Shown: positions 53,823 to 62,721 of the stretch, one piece after another | Layout: each line of letters starts with the position of its first letter | Numbering within the stretch: position 1 is the first letter of the stretch | Assembly: GCA_025056455.1 (NCBI GenBank) | Contig: JANWVY010000008.1 | Coordinates: 121,366 to 185,365 of the forward strand | DNA: 64,000 nucleotides | Reading direction: 5' to 3' | From: Bryobacteraceae bacterium | Lineage (GTDB): Bacteria > Acidobacteriota > Terriglobia > Bryobacterales > Bryobacteraceae | Notes under the pieces: model-generated | The model's database searches: none | What the model saw: the letters and a program-made list of their open reading frames with translations, nothing else | What the model was told of the DNA's origin: nothing | Position numbers and translations under genes: made by a program

Positions 53823-55514
53823 GTGACAAACATGGCGAACAACGGTTTTGAACCGCAGCTCAGCGTAGCGCGGCGGACGCCAGATCTAGAAGACTATGTC
53901 GACATGTTACGCCGCCAGAAGGCATGGATTATCGGCCCTACGTTTGCGGCGCTCGTCATCGCCGTGGTGGTGGCTCACCTTTGGCCCGACACCTATGTGT
54001 CGACAGCCGTGGTGCGCGTGGTTCCGCCGCAGGTGCCGGAAGCCTTCGTTCCTACCAACGTCAACTTAGAAATGTCTCAGCGCATCAACTCGATGGCGCA
54101 GCAGATTCTGAGCCGTAGCACGCTCACCAATATCATCAACACTTACGGGTTGTATCCCCGCGACCGGGCCCGCCTGCCCATGGAAGATGTGGTGGAAAAT
54201 ATGCGCCGCAATGACGTGCGCATCAGCAATGTCGTGAGCTTCACCACATCCGAGGGCAAGCGGCAGGTGCCTGCCTTCCAAATCTCCTTCGCTTATGAAA
54301 ATCGCATGATCGCACAAAAGGTTTGCCAGGACTTGGTAAGCCGCTTTATCAATGAAAACCAGCGCGATCGCGCCAACCAGTCCACCTTTACGACGCAGTT
54401 TCTCAAAGATCAACTGGAATTGGCACGCCGGGATCTGGAAGCCGTCGAAGACAAACTCGCGGCGTTCCGCATCCGCAACGCCGGGCGTTTGCCTGATCAG
54501 GTGCAGCAGAACATGCAGCAGTTAACCGCGCTTGAGCAACGTTTGACGAACCTGAACGGAACCTTGAGCCGCATCAATCAAGAAAAGCTCCTGCTGGAAT
54601 CCCAACTGCAAATCTACAAAGACCAGTTGAAAAGCGTCGGCTCAACGACAGAGCAGGTCAACGTAGCGCGAGAACAGGCGAAAAACGAGCGTCTCATTGC
54701 TTATGACCGCGAGATCACCAACATGGAGACGCAAATTGCCGCCCTGCGCGAAAACTATCGCGATTCTCACCCCGACATGCAGCGCGCCTTGGCTGCTTTA
54801 AAGGTTCTGAAAGCCAAGAGGGACGCGTTAGCGAAAGAGGAGGAAAGCAAAAAGCCCGCCGAAGAGCCAAAGCCCAAAACCGTGGTCAATCCGCAGGCGA
54901 TCCGAGAAGCCCGGGAACTTGAAGCCGCGATTCGGAAGGTGCAAAGCGCCATCGAGGCGAAAGATCTTGAATTGGAAGAAACTAGAAAGGAAGTCGCCCG
55001 CGTTGACAATCAAATCCGGGCCACCCAAGCGCGCATCGACGCAACCCCGTTGGGCGAGAAAGAGTATTTAGATCTCTTGCGGGACCGTGATTTAGCCAGG
55101 CAGCGTGTGGAAGAGTTGAACCGCAAGAAGTCGATCTCGGCCGTCGCTACGGACCTTGAAAATCGCCAGCAGGGCGAGAATCTCGAGCTACTCGATCCGG
55201 CCTCGATGCCTCAAAAACCGTCTGAGCCCGACCGGCCGCTCTTGATTGGCGCTGGCGTGGGAATTGGACTGGTGATCGGCCTGCTGCTCGCTGCCGCACG
55301 CGAACTCAAAGATACTTCGCTTAAGAACCTAAAAGATGTGCGGGCCTACACCAACCTCGATATTTTGGGTAGTATTCCGCTTTTAGAAAATGACCTGGTC
55401 GTCCGCCGCCGCCGCCGTTTGGCTTGGCTGGCGTGGTCAACTGCCTGTATCGTCGGCGTTCTGATCATGTCTGGGTCCATGTACTACTACTACTTCGTTG
55501 TCAGAGTTGCCTGA
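53823..55514 (+). CDS. polysaccharide co-polymerase / chain-length protein (Wzz/GumC type)
   Basis: 563 residues from a GTG preceded by GAGAGGG. An N-terminal membrane helix (IIGPTFAALVIAVVVAHLW) and a second near residues 470-490 plus one at the C-terminus frame a long periplasmic coiled coil (about 180-430: QLELARRDLEAVEDKLAAF, EQRLTNLNGTLSRINQEK). A Lys/Glu/Pro-rich insert (KEEESKKPAEEPKPK) interrupts the coil. The cytoplasmic tyrosine kinase is not fused but is encoded by the next gene. There is a 126-base gap after the export gene, with a GGCGCCGGCGCC palindrome. Confidence 0.92.
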   Translation: MTNMANNGFEPQLSVARRTPDLEDYVDMLRRQKAWIIGPTFAALVIAVVVAHLWPDTYVSTAVVRVVPPQVPEAFVPTNVNLEMSQRINSMAQQILSRSTLTNIINTYGLYPRDRARLPMEDVVENMRRNDVRISNVVSFTTSEGKRQVPAFQISFAYENRMIAQKVCQDLVSRFINENQRDRANQSTFTTQFLKDQLELARRDLEAVEDKLAAFRIRNAGRLPDQVQQNMQQLTALEQRLTNLNGTLSRINQEKLLLESQLQIYKDQLKSVGSTTEQVNVAREQAKNERLIAYDREITNMETQIAALRENYRDSHPDMQRALAALKVLKAKRDALAKEEESKKPAEEPKPKTVVNPQAIREARELEAAIRKVQSAIEAKDLELEETRKEVARVDNQIRATQARIDATPLGEKEYLDLLRDRDLARQRVEELNRKKSISAVATDLENRQQGENLELLDPASMPQKPSEPDRPLLIGAGVGIGLVIGLLLAAARELKDTSLKNLKDVRAYTNLDILGSIPLLENDLVVRRRRRLAWLAWSTACIVGVLIMSGSMYYYYFVVRVA

Positions 55515-55533
55515 GGGAAGGGACTGAAACACC

Positions 55534-56442
55534 ATGAGCCGTGTTCACGATGCGTTACGGCGGGCCGAACAAGCGGGTTACCTCACTCCGCCTCCACCTC
55601 CAAATTCAAAACCGGGCGCTGCCTCCGTGATTTCTCCGCCTCCAGTGACTGGCGCGCGGTCTCCCGTAACGGGACGGACCCTGGATCAGAATCTCCGCGG
55701 AATTTTAGAACAAGTGCAGGAAATTCCGTTCCAGCCCTCTCCTGACGCTCACTTGATTGATGCGAACCGGCCCCACGAGGCCCCCATGGAAGAATTCCGC
55801 TCGTTGCGTACCCGGCTCAACCACCTTCAAGGGTTACAGCCGATTCACACCGTAGTGGTTACGAGCCCCTCGCCTGCAGAGGGCAAGTCTTTTGCGGCAG
55901 CGAATTTAGCACTAGCGGAGTCTCACTTGGCGGGGAATTTGACTCTACTCGCTGATTTCGATTTCCGGCGCCCAATTGTCCACAACATGTTTCAGATTGA
56001 GCGCAGTCCGGGAATCACGGATTATTTGCTGGGCAAAGCGAAGCTCCACGAAGTCCTCAGACGAGTTGCTGGAACGAACCTCTACCTAATGCCAGCGGGG
56101 GAAGCTGTCATTAACCCGCTTGAGCTGCTGAACTTGCAAGAAGTGCGCAGCCTCCTTGAAAATTTGCCCCAGCTGTTCAACTGGGTGATTATCGATAGTC
56201 CTCCGTTACTGTTTGCCGCGGACGCAAACTTGCTTTCCACATTTGCTCACGGAACAATCCTAGTGGTTCGGATCGGGGCCACCACGATTGACTCGGTCAC
56301 CCGGGCCATGTCGTCGCTTTGCGAAAACAACGTCCTCGGAATTATCGTGAACGGAGCGCGGCGCGGCGAACTCTACAGCAAGTACACCTACTATCACAGC
56401 TATTACTACTCAAAGCCAGACGAGAGGGAACAGGAAGAATAA
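55534..56442 (+). CDS. CpsD/CapB-type bacterial tyrosine kinase
   Basis: 302 residues, BY-kinase that partners the preceding co-polymerase and controls chain export. The Pro-rich N-terminal linker is followed by EEFRSLRTRLNHL (the segment that contacts neighbouring subunits), Walker A SPAEGKSFAAANLA, Walker A' LLADFDFRRP and Walker B FNWVIIDSPPLL. The C-terminal tyrosine cluster YSKYTYYHSYYYSKP is the autophosphorylation tail. It lies 19 bases after the co-polymerase gene. No glycosyltransferase or polymerase gene is in the window. Confidence 0.93.
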   Translation: MSRVHDALRRAEQAGYLTPPPPPNSKPGAASVISPPPVTGARSPVTGRTLDQNLRGILEQVQEIPFQPSPDAHLIDANRPHEAPMEEFRSLRTRLNHLQGLQPIHTVVVTSPSPAEGKSFAAANLALAESHLAGNLTLLADFDFRRPIVHNMFQIERSPGITDYLLGKAKLHEVLRRVAGTNLYLMPAGEAVINPLELLNLQEVRSLLENLPQLFNWVIIDSPPLLFAADANLLSTFAHGTILVVRIGATTIDSVTRAMSSLCENNVLGIIVNGARRGELYSKYTYYHSYYYSKPDEREQEE

Positions 56443-56542
56443 AGAAGCGATCCTTCGCGAATCCCGCCCCCGCTGTTTGGCTACAAGCTAGCACGGCTGG
56501 GCACGATCTACCCCTCGAGCGTGGCCTGGAGGATCTCCCCCG

Positions 56543-58117
56543 TCACTGCCTGGCTGGACCGTAGAGGACGCGACCAGGACGCTCAGACGTCATCTTCCCG
56601 TCTTTGAGCACAAACCTTCCGTTCACCAGCACGTCGCGGACCCCCACCGCATACTGATGCGGGCGGAGAAAATCCGCCCGGTCGCCAATTGCGGCTGGGT
56701 CTAAAATCACCACATCGGCTTTCATTCCCGGACGCAGCATCCCTCGATCCCACATCTTCAGCCGCTGAGCTGGCAAGGCCGACATCTTCCGAACGGCCTC
56801 TTCCCAACTCAAAAGCTTTCTTTCCCTGACATAGCGCCCCAAGACTCTCGCAAAGGCTCCATAACTTCGCGGATGCGGATGATCTTTGCCAAAAACTGGG
56901 ATGCCGCCATCTGAGGCCACCATGGTGTAGGGGAATTTCAGAATTCGCTCGACATCCGCTTCCGCTATGGCGTGGAAGATCGCGCTGCAACCGCCCCGCT
57001 GTTGGATTTCCAGGACGGTCTCTGCGACGCTTTCCATGGTCACCTCCTTCCTCCGGGTGCGGGTCACTTCAGCAAGGTTCTGTCCGGAGAGCGAAGGGTC
57101 GAATCCGCAGCGAGCTAGGACAATGTTGCGCGCATCCCCCGCTCCCCGCTCGTTCTCAATTCTGCGGACGATTTCGGCTTTGATTCGCGCTCTCTGTTGG
57201 GGGGCCTGGAGGCGTTCGGCCCATGCCTGGGGGCCTCCCGCAAAGGCCCACTGCGGGATCAAAGCCGCTCCCAAACCCGTGCTTGAAGCCGTGTATGGGT
57301 ACTGATCCAGGGTGACATCCACGCCCCGCGCGCGCGCTTCCTCCACAAGCCGCAGGGTCTCGACGCTTTTTCCCCAGTTGGCTTTGCCAATGATTTTGTG
57401 ATGAGTGATTTGCGTGGGCAGTTCCCCTTCCTCCCCAATGCGAATGGTCTCGCGGACACTCTCGAGGACGCCGTTAGCCTCATCGCGCATATGAGAGATA
57501 TGAAAGCCCCCAAGCTTGCCAACAACTTTTGCGATCGCGATCACTTCTTCCGTGGTGGCGTAGTTTCCGGGTACATAGAACAGGCCAGTGGACAAACCAA
57601 ATGCTCCATCGAGCATGGCCTGCTGGGCGAGCGTCTTCATTTGCTCGATTTCCTCTGCTGTGGCGGGCCGCTGTGCGCTACCCATGACGGCGCTCCGAAT
57701 CCGGCCGTGGCCTACACAAAAGCCGAGGTTGATGCCCAGCGGTGTTTTTGAAAGCTTTTCGAGAGCGGGCTTCAGCGGGAGCGGAGAGGATCCGTCGGGG
57801 CCTTCAATCACGGTTGTGACGCCTTGCCGGATATAGTTTTCGGCGGCAGGTTCGTTGTCGATGCCGCCAAGGGCGTGGCTGTGGATATCGATAAAACCTG
57901 GTGTGAGGGTCAGACCGTGAGCATGGACTTGCAGCCGGCTCGCTCGCCCACGAAGCGAACCGATCTCTGCAATGGAGTCACCGCGGATGCCGACATCAGC
58001 ATAGAAAAAGGGAGATCCTGAGCCGTCGATGATGCGGCCTCCAACAATGAGTACATCCAGCGGTTGTTGCGCCAAGAGGGATGGTTGCAGACAAATCGCG
58101 AGCGCCAGAATGGACAT
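56543..58117 (-). CDS. exported N-acyl-D-amino-acid deacylase (D-aminoacylase family)
   Basis: 524 residues with a short signal peptide (MSILALAICLQPSLLAQ). Amidohydrolase barrel: HxH metal ligands in FIDIHSHALG, the usual Cys/Glu bridging region (GLSTGLFYVPGNYA), metal His in GGFHISHMRDEA and QITHHKIIG, and the catalytic Asp in VASDGGIP. HPHPRSYGAFARVLGRYVRE is the family hallmark near the C-terminus. It removes acyl groups from N-acyl-D-amino acids. It is convergent with the BY-kinase gene, 100 bases apart. Confidence 0.92.
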   Translation of the reverse strand: MSILALAICLQPSLLAQQPLDVLIVGGRIIDGSGSPFFYADVGIRGDSIAEIGSLRGRASRLQVHAHGLTLTPGFIDIHSHALGGIDNEPAAENYIRQGVTTVIEGPDGSSPLPLKPALEKLSKTPLGINLGFCVGHGRIRSAVMGSAQRPATAEEIEQMKTLAQQAMLDGAFGLSTGLFYVPGNYATTEEVIAIAKVVGKLGGFHISHMRDEANGVLESVRETIRIGEEGELPTQITHHKIIGKANWGKSVETLRLVEEARARGVDVTLDQYPYTASSTGLGAALIPQWAFAGGPQAWAERLQAPQQRARIKAEIVRRIENERGAGDARNIVLARCGFDPSLSGQNLAEVTRTRRKEVTMESVAETVLEIQQRGGCSAIFHAIAEADVERILKFPYTMVASDGGIPVFGKDHPHPRSYGAFARVLGRYVRERKLLSWEEAVRKMSALPAQRLKMWDRGMLRPGMKADVVILDPAAIGDRADFLRPHQYAVGVRDVLVNGRFVLKDGKMTSERPGRVLYGPARQ

Positions 58118-58241
58118 CTGGCGTCATTGTAGCGGATTGTTCAAACCGGTCCGCCTTGCCTTGCGGCCTCCGGTTTCCCCTGTTTTCTTTGCAGCCTCCA
58201 GGTGGGTTATTCAGACACGTTGGCGTGTCAACTTTTCCGAT

Positions 58242-58355
58242 TCAGCGATCGGTGCGGGGAGAGGATGACAACATCGCCAAGAACAAACCGACAATAAAAA
58301 ACAGCGGGATCAGATTGGCCACCCACATTGCCCCCACTTCCTCCATGCCCCACAT
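58242..58355 (-). CDS. 37-residue single-span membrane protein
   Basis: A short frame encoding MWGMEEVGAMWVANL and then one hydrophobic helix (NLIPLFFIVGLFLAML) and the tail SSSPRTDR. An AAAGGAG Shine-Dalgarno lies seven bases before the ATG at 58355, better than that of most genes here. No family recognised; small single-helix subunits of respiratory or transporter complexes look like this. It lies in the 326-base gap between the D-aminoacylase start (58117) and the next gene's end (58444), where I see nothing else. Confidence 0.55.
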   Translation of the reverse strand: MWGMEEVGAMWVANLIPLFFIVGLFLAMLSSSPRTDR

Positions 58356-58443
58356 TATGCAACTCCTTTGCCAATTTCAGTTCTTTTCAAGCGCTCTAGA
58401 AATCATCGATATTTACCCTACGTTGAGGGCTGAAACACCCGAT

Positions 58444-59046
58444 TCACGGCATCCGGGGAAGCACGTACCACGGTTCGGAAACCCAAGCCCGCAGATACCA
58501 GTTGAAATGGCTAGGCGGAGGACTCGGAAAGGCCACTGGGATGGCCAGCTGAACCAACGCTTCCGTCGCTGATTGAGCTGGCCCAGCTTTCCGAGACCAG
58601 GCCCAGTCGGGCACATATCCGGGCGTCAGATTTCGGGCTGGGGGCGAAGACGCTGGTGTGCCGGGCGGCGCCAGTTGTACAGTTGCCGGCAGAATGGCCG
58701 TGTTCTCCTCTTTCCTTGCGTTGGCCACCATGGCGCGAACGATTCTCTCGCTCAAACCGTTTCGCGCAAGCCAGGCCAAGCCTTCGGCCGAAACATCAAA
58801 ACTCGTTTGTTTATGGTGGATGATGTCAATCACAAACGTTTCGGTGTAGCCTGCCTGAGCCAGCAAAACCACTCCCTGATTGGTGAGCACGTTGCGCCGC
58901 AACGGACTTTCAGCGGCTGGGCTATTGGCGGAATTGTCACCTGCCGCCAGCATCGCCCCACTGAGAAATAGGCTTGCCACGAGCCGCCCCGCGGATTGCC
59001 TTGAAGCTCTGAGACTCGAAAGCCAGAATGAGATCTGAACCGTCAT
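58444..59046 (-). CDS. exported hypothetical protein
   Basis: 200 residues from the ATG at 59046, preceded by GAGG at eight bases; an in-frame ATG ten codons upstream is less likely. A signal-like segment (LVASLFLSGAMLAAG) precedes a helical domain (VLTNQGVVLLAQAGYTETFV, EGLAWLARNGLSERIVRAMV) of the kind that acidobacterial exported proteins carry, then a Pro-rich low-complexity stretch and an aromatic C-terminus (WYLRAWVSEPWYVLP). No named family. It is divergent from the Ig-like gene with an 86-base gap. Confidence 0.7.
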   Translation of the reverse strand: MTVQISFWLSSLRASRQSAGRLVASLFLSGAMLAAGDNSANSPAAESPLRRNVLTNQGVVLLAQAGYTETFVIDIIHHKQTSFDVSAEGLAWLARNGLSERIVRAMVANARKEENTAILPATVQLAPPGTPASSPPARNLTPGYVPDWAWSRKAGPAQSATEALVQLAIPVAFPSPPPSHFNWYLRAWVSEPWYVLPRMP

Positions 59047-59132
59047 GGTTGTGTTCCTCTTGCGACTCATCGGCAACCGGACCTCCGATTAGAAACGCGG
59101 ATTCTAAATCCGATAAGCATCAAGGGGGGTGG

Positions 59133-59777
59133 GTGAAAGTTCTGATTGGCATCGTTTTGCTGGTTCCCAGCAGTCAGGCCCTAGAAATCATTCCCAGCAG
59201 TCTTCCTATCGCTGTGATCCACCGCGTCTATGGCCCCGAGCCAATCCAAGTGACAGGGGGAGGACGCTGCACTGTGAACAACATTTCCTTTCGTTTGATT
59301 CAAGGCCGGTTGCCGGAAGGCATGTGGCTTTCTTCAGGCGGATATCTCGGAGGCACGCCGCGGGAGGCCGGACAATTTCCTTTTCTCGTTCGCATCGCCA
59401 ATGATTGCTTGGTGCTTGCGCGCAGTTTCGTGCTGCGCGTCGAAGGGGCTCCGGTCCTCCAAGTGTGGCCGCTCTCGCTCCACTTACAATACGAGCTGGG
59501 ACAAACCCCTGTTCTGGCCGAGCGGATTTTGATTGCCGGAAGTTGGAGGGATTTGCCCTACTGGATCGAGGCTGAAGACGCCGACTGGATCGATCTGCGG
59601 CCCCTCCTAGGCCGGACTCCACCGGAAGGCCATGCACTCTCCTCAGATCCCGTGACCATCGTCCTCAAGCCGTCAAAGCTCAAACCAGGGATTTATCGCA
59701 CCTCGATCCGCGTCCTAGCCGGCTACGGGGCGGCGGAAGCGCGCCTGCCGCTCACGCTCCGTGTGACCGTACCTTAG
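59133..59777 (+). CDS. small secreted putative-Ig (He_PIG) protein
   Basis: 214 residues from a GTG at 59133 with AAGGGGGG upstream; the start gives a signal peptide (VLIGIVLLVPSSQA). One putative-Ig repeat is clear (LIQGRLPEGMWLSSGGYLGG, TPREAGQFPFLVRIAND), the same kind found nine times in the protein at 22.2-25.3 kb; a second all-beta domain follows (LSLHLQYELGQTPVLAERIL, SSDPVTIVLKPSKLKPGIYR). Just past the stop GGCC-TTCG-GGCC (59777-59788) forms a UUCG-tetraloop hairpin. Confidence 0.75.
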   Translation: MKVLIGIVLLVPSSQALEIIPSSLPIAVIHRVYGPEPIQVTGGGRCTVNNISFRLIQGRLPEGMWLSSGGYLGGTPREAGQFPFLVRIANDCLVLARSFVLRVEGAPVLQVWPLSLHLQYELGQTPVLAERILIAGSWRDLPYWIEAEDADWIDLRPLLGRTPPEGHALSSDPVTIVLKPSKLKPGIYRTSIRVLAGYGAAEARLPLTLRVTVP

Positions 59778-59879
59778 GCCTTCGGGCCGAGAGGGGAGCA
59801 GTGGGCTCTTGGTCCTGCTCTCCCAGCTGGATATCGACTTTAAAATCGCTCCTTTTCATCGTTCGATAGGATAGGAAAC

Positions 59880-60329
59880 GTGGACCTAACGCGAGTCCTG
59901 TTCCTTTGTGTAGGCAACGCCATCCGCAGCCAGATGGCGGAGGGCTTCGCTCGCTGTTACGGCTCCGATGTCATGGTTGCCCGGAGCGCTGGACTAGCGC
60001 CCGCCCCTGGACTGGCCCCCTTCACTCGGAAGGTGATGGCTGAAAAAAACATCGATTTGGGCGAAGCTTATCCAAAGGCGATCACTGAATTCGACCTGAA
60101 AGAATTCGACCTCATCGTAAACATGAGCGGGATCACACTGGCTAGGCTCAGCGGCCCAGCTGTTCGGGAATGGAAAGTGCCAGATCCCATCGGTGGTGAC
60201 GAGGAACGTTACCGCCAAACGGCGAACCAGATTGAAATGCTAGTCATGGGACTGATTCTGGAGCTCCGCAAAGCGCGCAACCGACGGCTAGCGTCATTTG
60301 ACACTCAGCTGCCGCCTCGCTCACAATAA
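59880..60329 (+). CDS. low-molecular-weight protein tyrosine phosphatase / arsenate reductase family protein
   Basis: 149 residues from a GTG start. The phosphate-binding loop CVGNAIRS (C-x5-R) near the N-terminus and the general-acid region VPDPIGGDEE are intact. The family includes protein tyrosine phosphatases and thioredoxin-linked arsenate reductases; the second and third Cys residues used by the latter are not obvious, so phosphatase activity is more likely. No ars genes are nearby. The exopolysaccharide tyrosine kinase 3.5 kb upstream is a possible partner, but this is speculative. Confidence 0.85.
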   Translation: MDLTRVLFLCVGNAIRSQMAEGFARCYGSDVMVARSAGLAPAPGLAPFTRKVMAEKNIDLGEAYPKAITEFDLKEFDLIVNMSGITLARLSGPAVREWKVPDPIGGDEERYRQTANQIEMLVMGLILELRKARNRRLASFDTQLPPRSQ

Positions 60330-60352
60330 AAGGCGGAAATGGGTCCACTTGT

Positions 60353-60439
60353 GCGGATGTGGCGGAACTGGCAGACGCGCTAGATTCAGGTTCTAGTTCT
60401 CGCAAGAGAGTGGAGGTTCAAGTCCTCTCATCCGCACCA
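60353..60439 (+). tRNA. tRNA-Leu (anticodon CAG)
   Basis: 87 bases including an encoded CCA. The acceptor arm GCGGATG pairs with CATCCGC. The anticodon loop TTCAGGT has CAG at 60387-60389, closed by CTAGA/TCTAG. A long variable arm (class II) precedes the GGTTCAAGT T-loop. It reads CUG codons. Confidence 0.96.
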
Positions 60440-60481
60440 TGCGCTTTCTCCTCAGTGTTCTCCCTTCGAATCTGCGTTTTC

Positions 60482-61336
60482 CTACCGCAGGCCGAGAACA
60501 ATCGGTTGCGCTGTCGCTTGATCGGTTCGAACCTCAACGTCGGAATGTCCCTGTAGCAGCGTGACTGGGTATCGAACCGATACGGGACCCGCCACCGCCA
60601 TCCGAAAGACAGCGCGATGGCGCTCCCCTCCCGCACAGTACAGGCGAATACGGCGTGAGGCCAGGATATCCCGCATACCGCAGGTCACCGCCATCGGCGG
60701 GATGGCTTGAGAGTCGCCTCCAGCTGACCCGATGCTTTGCACCACAATGGAATCGTCCCCCAGCACAACCACGCGAGTCAGCGACTGCCGCAGCTCTTCG
60801 ACGCTCACTTCTCGCCAGCGCGAAAGTGGCGGTTCGTTGAAGGCCACATGGCCGTGGTAACCAATACCCCCAAAGCAACAGTCGGCTCCACCCACCTTCT
60901 CCAGAACCTCGCTAAACTCGTCAATCCGGAATGGATGTGGAACGATGTGCTGGCTGTCCGGTGGGCGTAAGTCGGCGTCCAATTTGCCCAGCAGTTCCCG
61001 CTTCAAAAACCCCGTGAAGCTCAACGGATGGGAGAGCGGGATGGGTCTTCCCTGCCAGTCGAGAAACTCATCCATTTGAAAAATCCAAACGTTGCGCCAA
61101 GACAATCGCTCGCGATTGGTGATTTCGATAAGCAGCGGATACTGTCCCACTGGCCCAACCGGTAGGATCAATCTTGCGGGCCGCATTTCCCGGTGAGCCA
61201 AACGGACCTCCTCGGCAATCGATTCCGCGAAATCCGCAAGCAAGCTGGGGATATCAGGGAAGAGCCGGAAAGGAATGCGAGCCGCCCGTGCGAGTTCATC
61301 GACAGGAAGCTGGTTCAAATTGGCGAGCCTCTCCAT
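60482..61336 (-). CDS. NagB-like glucosamine-6-phosphate isomerase/deaminase family protein
   Basis: 284 residues from the ATG at 61336. The sugar-isomerase fold of the NagB/6-phosphogluconolactonase family is visible: WIFQMDEFLDW (NagB NMDEY, with the catalytic Asp) and GGIGYHGHVAFNEPP, which matches GGxGxDGHIAFNEP except that the triad Asp141 of NagB is His161 here (codon at 60854-60856). The Glu and second His remain. It may have a different substrate or mechanism. The start lies only 18 bases from the divergent MFS start. Confidence 0.82.
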   Translation of the reverse strand: MERLANLNQLPVDELARAARIPFRLFPDIPSLLADFAESIAEEVRLAHREMRPARLILPVGPVGQYPLLIEITNRERLSWRNVWIFQMDEFLDWQGRPIPLSHPLSFTGFLKRELLGKLDADLRPPDSQHIVPHPFRIDEFSEVLEKVGGADCCFGGIGYHGHVAFNEPPLSRWREVSVEELRQSLTRVVVLGDDSIVVQSIGSAGGDSQAIPPMAVTCGMRDILASRRIRLYCAGGERHRAVFRMAVAGPVSVRYPVTLLQGHSDVEVRTDQATAQPIVLGLR

Positions 61337-61354
61337 TGGATTTATGCTAAACAA

Positions 61355-62551
61355 ATGAGCCCCATCGACAGACGGCGATGGCTGTACCTCACTTTGCTTG
61401 TAGCCTCCTTGGCGATTAATTTGGTGGACCGGCAAGTCCTTGCCGTGCTAGCTCCAGTAATCCGCGAAGAGCTCGGGCTATCTCCCGTTCAATACTCCTA
61501 TATCGTTACCGCTTTTCTACTCGGTTTGGCCCTGGCGCAGTTGCCTTCGGGAATGTTTCTGGACCGAGTTGGCGTTCGGTGGGGCCTGCCGGTTTTGATC
61601 GCCTGGTGGTCAGCGGCCAACGCCCTGCACGGATTGGCTCGCAACGTCTGGCATCTTTGCGGATTTCGCTTCTTACTGGGTGTTGGAGAGTGCGGAAACT
61701 ATTCAGCCGGAGTAAAAGTGATCGCACAGTGGTTTCCCGCCCGAGAGCGCGCTCTCGCAGGAGGCATTTTTAATAGCGGAACTGTCCTCGGTTCTTTTCT
61801 TGCGCCTTACTTCGTGGTGCAAGTTTCTCATCATTATGGCTGGCGCCTGGCTTTTGTCCTGGTGAGCCTGCTGGGAGTTGTCTGGCTGGCCCCGTGGTTG
61901 CTGATCTACCGGGAGCGCTCCGCGGGTGAGGATCCGCCACCGCGCATTCCGCTCCGCCCCCTTTTGCGCCGAAGGCAGATTTGGGGCGCTGTGCTCATCC
62001 GCACGCTGGCCGGTCCCGTGATGCATTTCTACTGGTATTGGTTGCCGGAGTACCTGAAGCGCGAGCGCGGATTCACCATGGACATGATTGGCTTGTGGGC
62101 CGGAGTGCCGTTCTTGTTTGCAGGTGTTGGAAACGTCGGTGGCGGATGGTTCGCCGCTGTGCTCATGCGACAGGGCTGGAGTGCCGACCGTACGCGCAAG
62201 ACGATTTTCCTGACCTGTGGAGCGCTCTGCTTGATAAGCAGTCTTGTTCCGTTCGCCTCGCAACGCATGATTGCGCTGGCTTTGATTTGTCTGGCGACCT
62301 TCGCCATGGGCGCGCTTACAGCAAACAACATCGGCCTTCTAACGGATTTGTTTTCCCCCCAGGTCATAGCCCGCATTACGGGTCTAACCGGTATGTGCGA
62401 AGGCTTTCACACCATGCTGGTCACGCTCGCCACAGGAGCCATCGTCCAGAGGCTAGGTTATTGGCCTGTTTTCCTTGCGATGGGCCTCCTACCGACGCTT
62501 GCCGTCTCGGCGTTGTTTCTGCTGGTGCGCCGGGTGGAGCGTGTGGAATGA
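61355..62551 (+). CDS. MFS transporter, ACS (sugar acid/hexuronate) family
   Basis: 398 residues, 12 predicted helices. The first segment reads SLAINLVDRQVLAVLAPVI and motif A GMFLDRVGVRWGL follows the second helix; GVGECGNYSAGVKVIAQWFP is the diagnostic R-x-x-x-G-x-G-E block of anion:cation symporters such as hexuronate and galactonate permeases. The ATG at 61355 matches family length; the frame is open 162 bases further upstream. With the NagB-like gene it suggests uptake and processing of an amino sugar or sugar acid. Confidence 0.9.
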   Translation: MSPIDRRRWLYLTLLVASLAINLVDRQVLAVLAPVIREELGLSPVQYSYIVTAFLLGLALAQLPSGMFLDRVGVRWGLPVLIAWWSAANALHGLARNVWHLCGFRFLLGVGECGNYSAGVKVIAQWFPARERALAGGIFNSGTVLGSFLAPYFVVQVSHHYGWRLAFVLVSLLGVVWLAPWLLIYRERSAGEDPPPRIPLRPLLRRRQIWGAVLIRTLAGPVMHFYWYWLPEYLKRERGFTMDMIGLWAGVPFLFAGVGNVGGGWFAAVLMRQGWSADRTRKTIFLTCGALCLISSLVPFASQRMIALALICLATFAMGALTANNIGLLTDLFSPQVIARITGLTGMCEGFHTMLVTLATGAIVQRLGYWPVFLAMGLLPTLAVSALFLLVRRVERVE

Positions 62552-62721
62552 GCAAGTCAAGCCGAAAGAATTCCGCCTGCGAATCGCCAGTAACAACACC
62601 GCAGAAAGCAATGACCCGGGCCAAGCGGCGCCGGGTCTGGTGACTGCCTTCTAGTTGATCAGCTCGCGGAAGTGGTCTCGTCCGCTTTGAGTCCGTTCGA
62701 GGATTGTGTACGCGGGCCGAT

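Noticed and set aside
62548..62643. 31-codon basic frame with ATGA overlap at the end of the MFS gene
   Set aside because: Low-complexity Ser/Lys/Arg composition and no ribosome binding site; probably the leading part of the untranslated tail.
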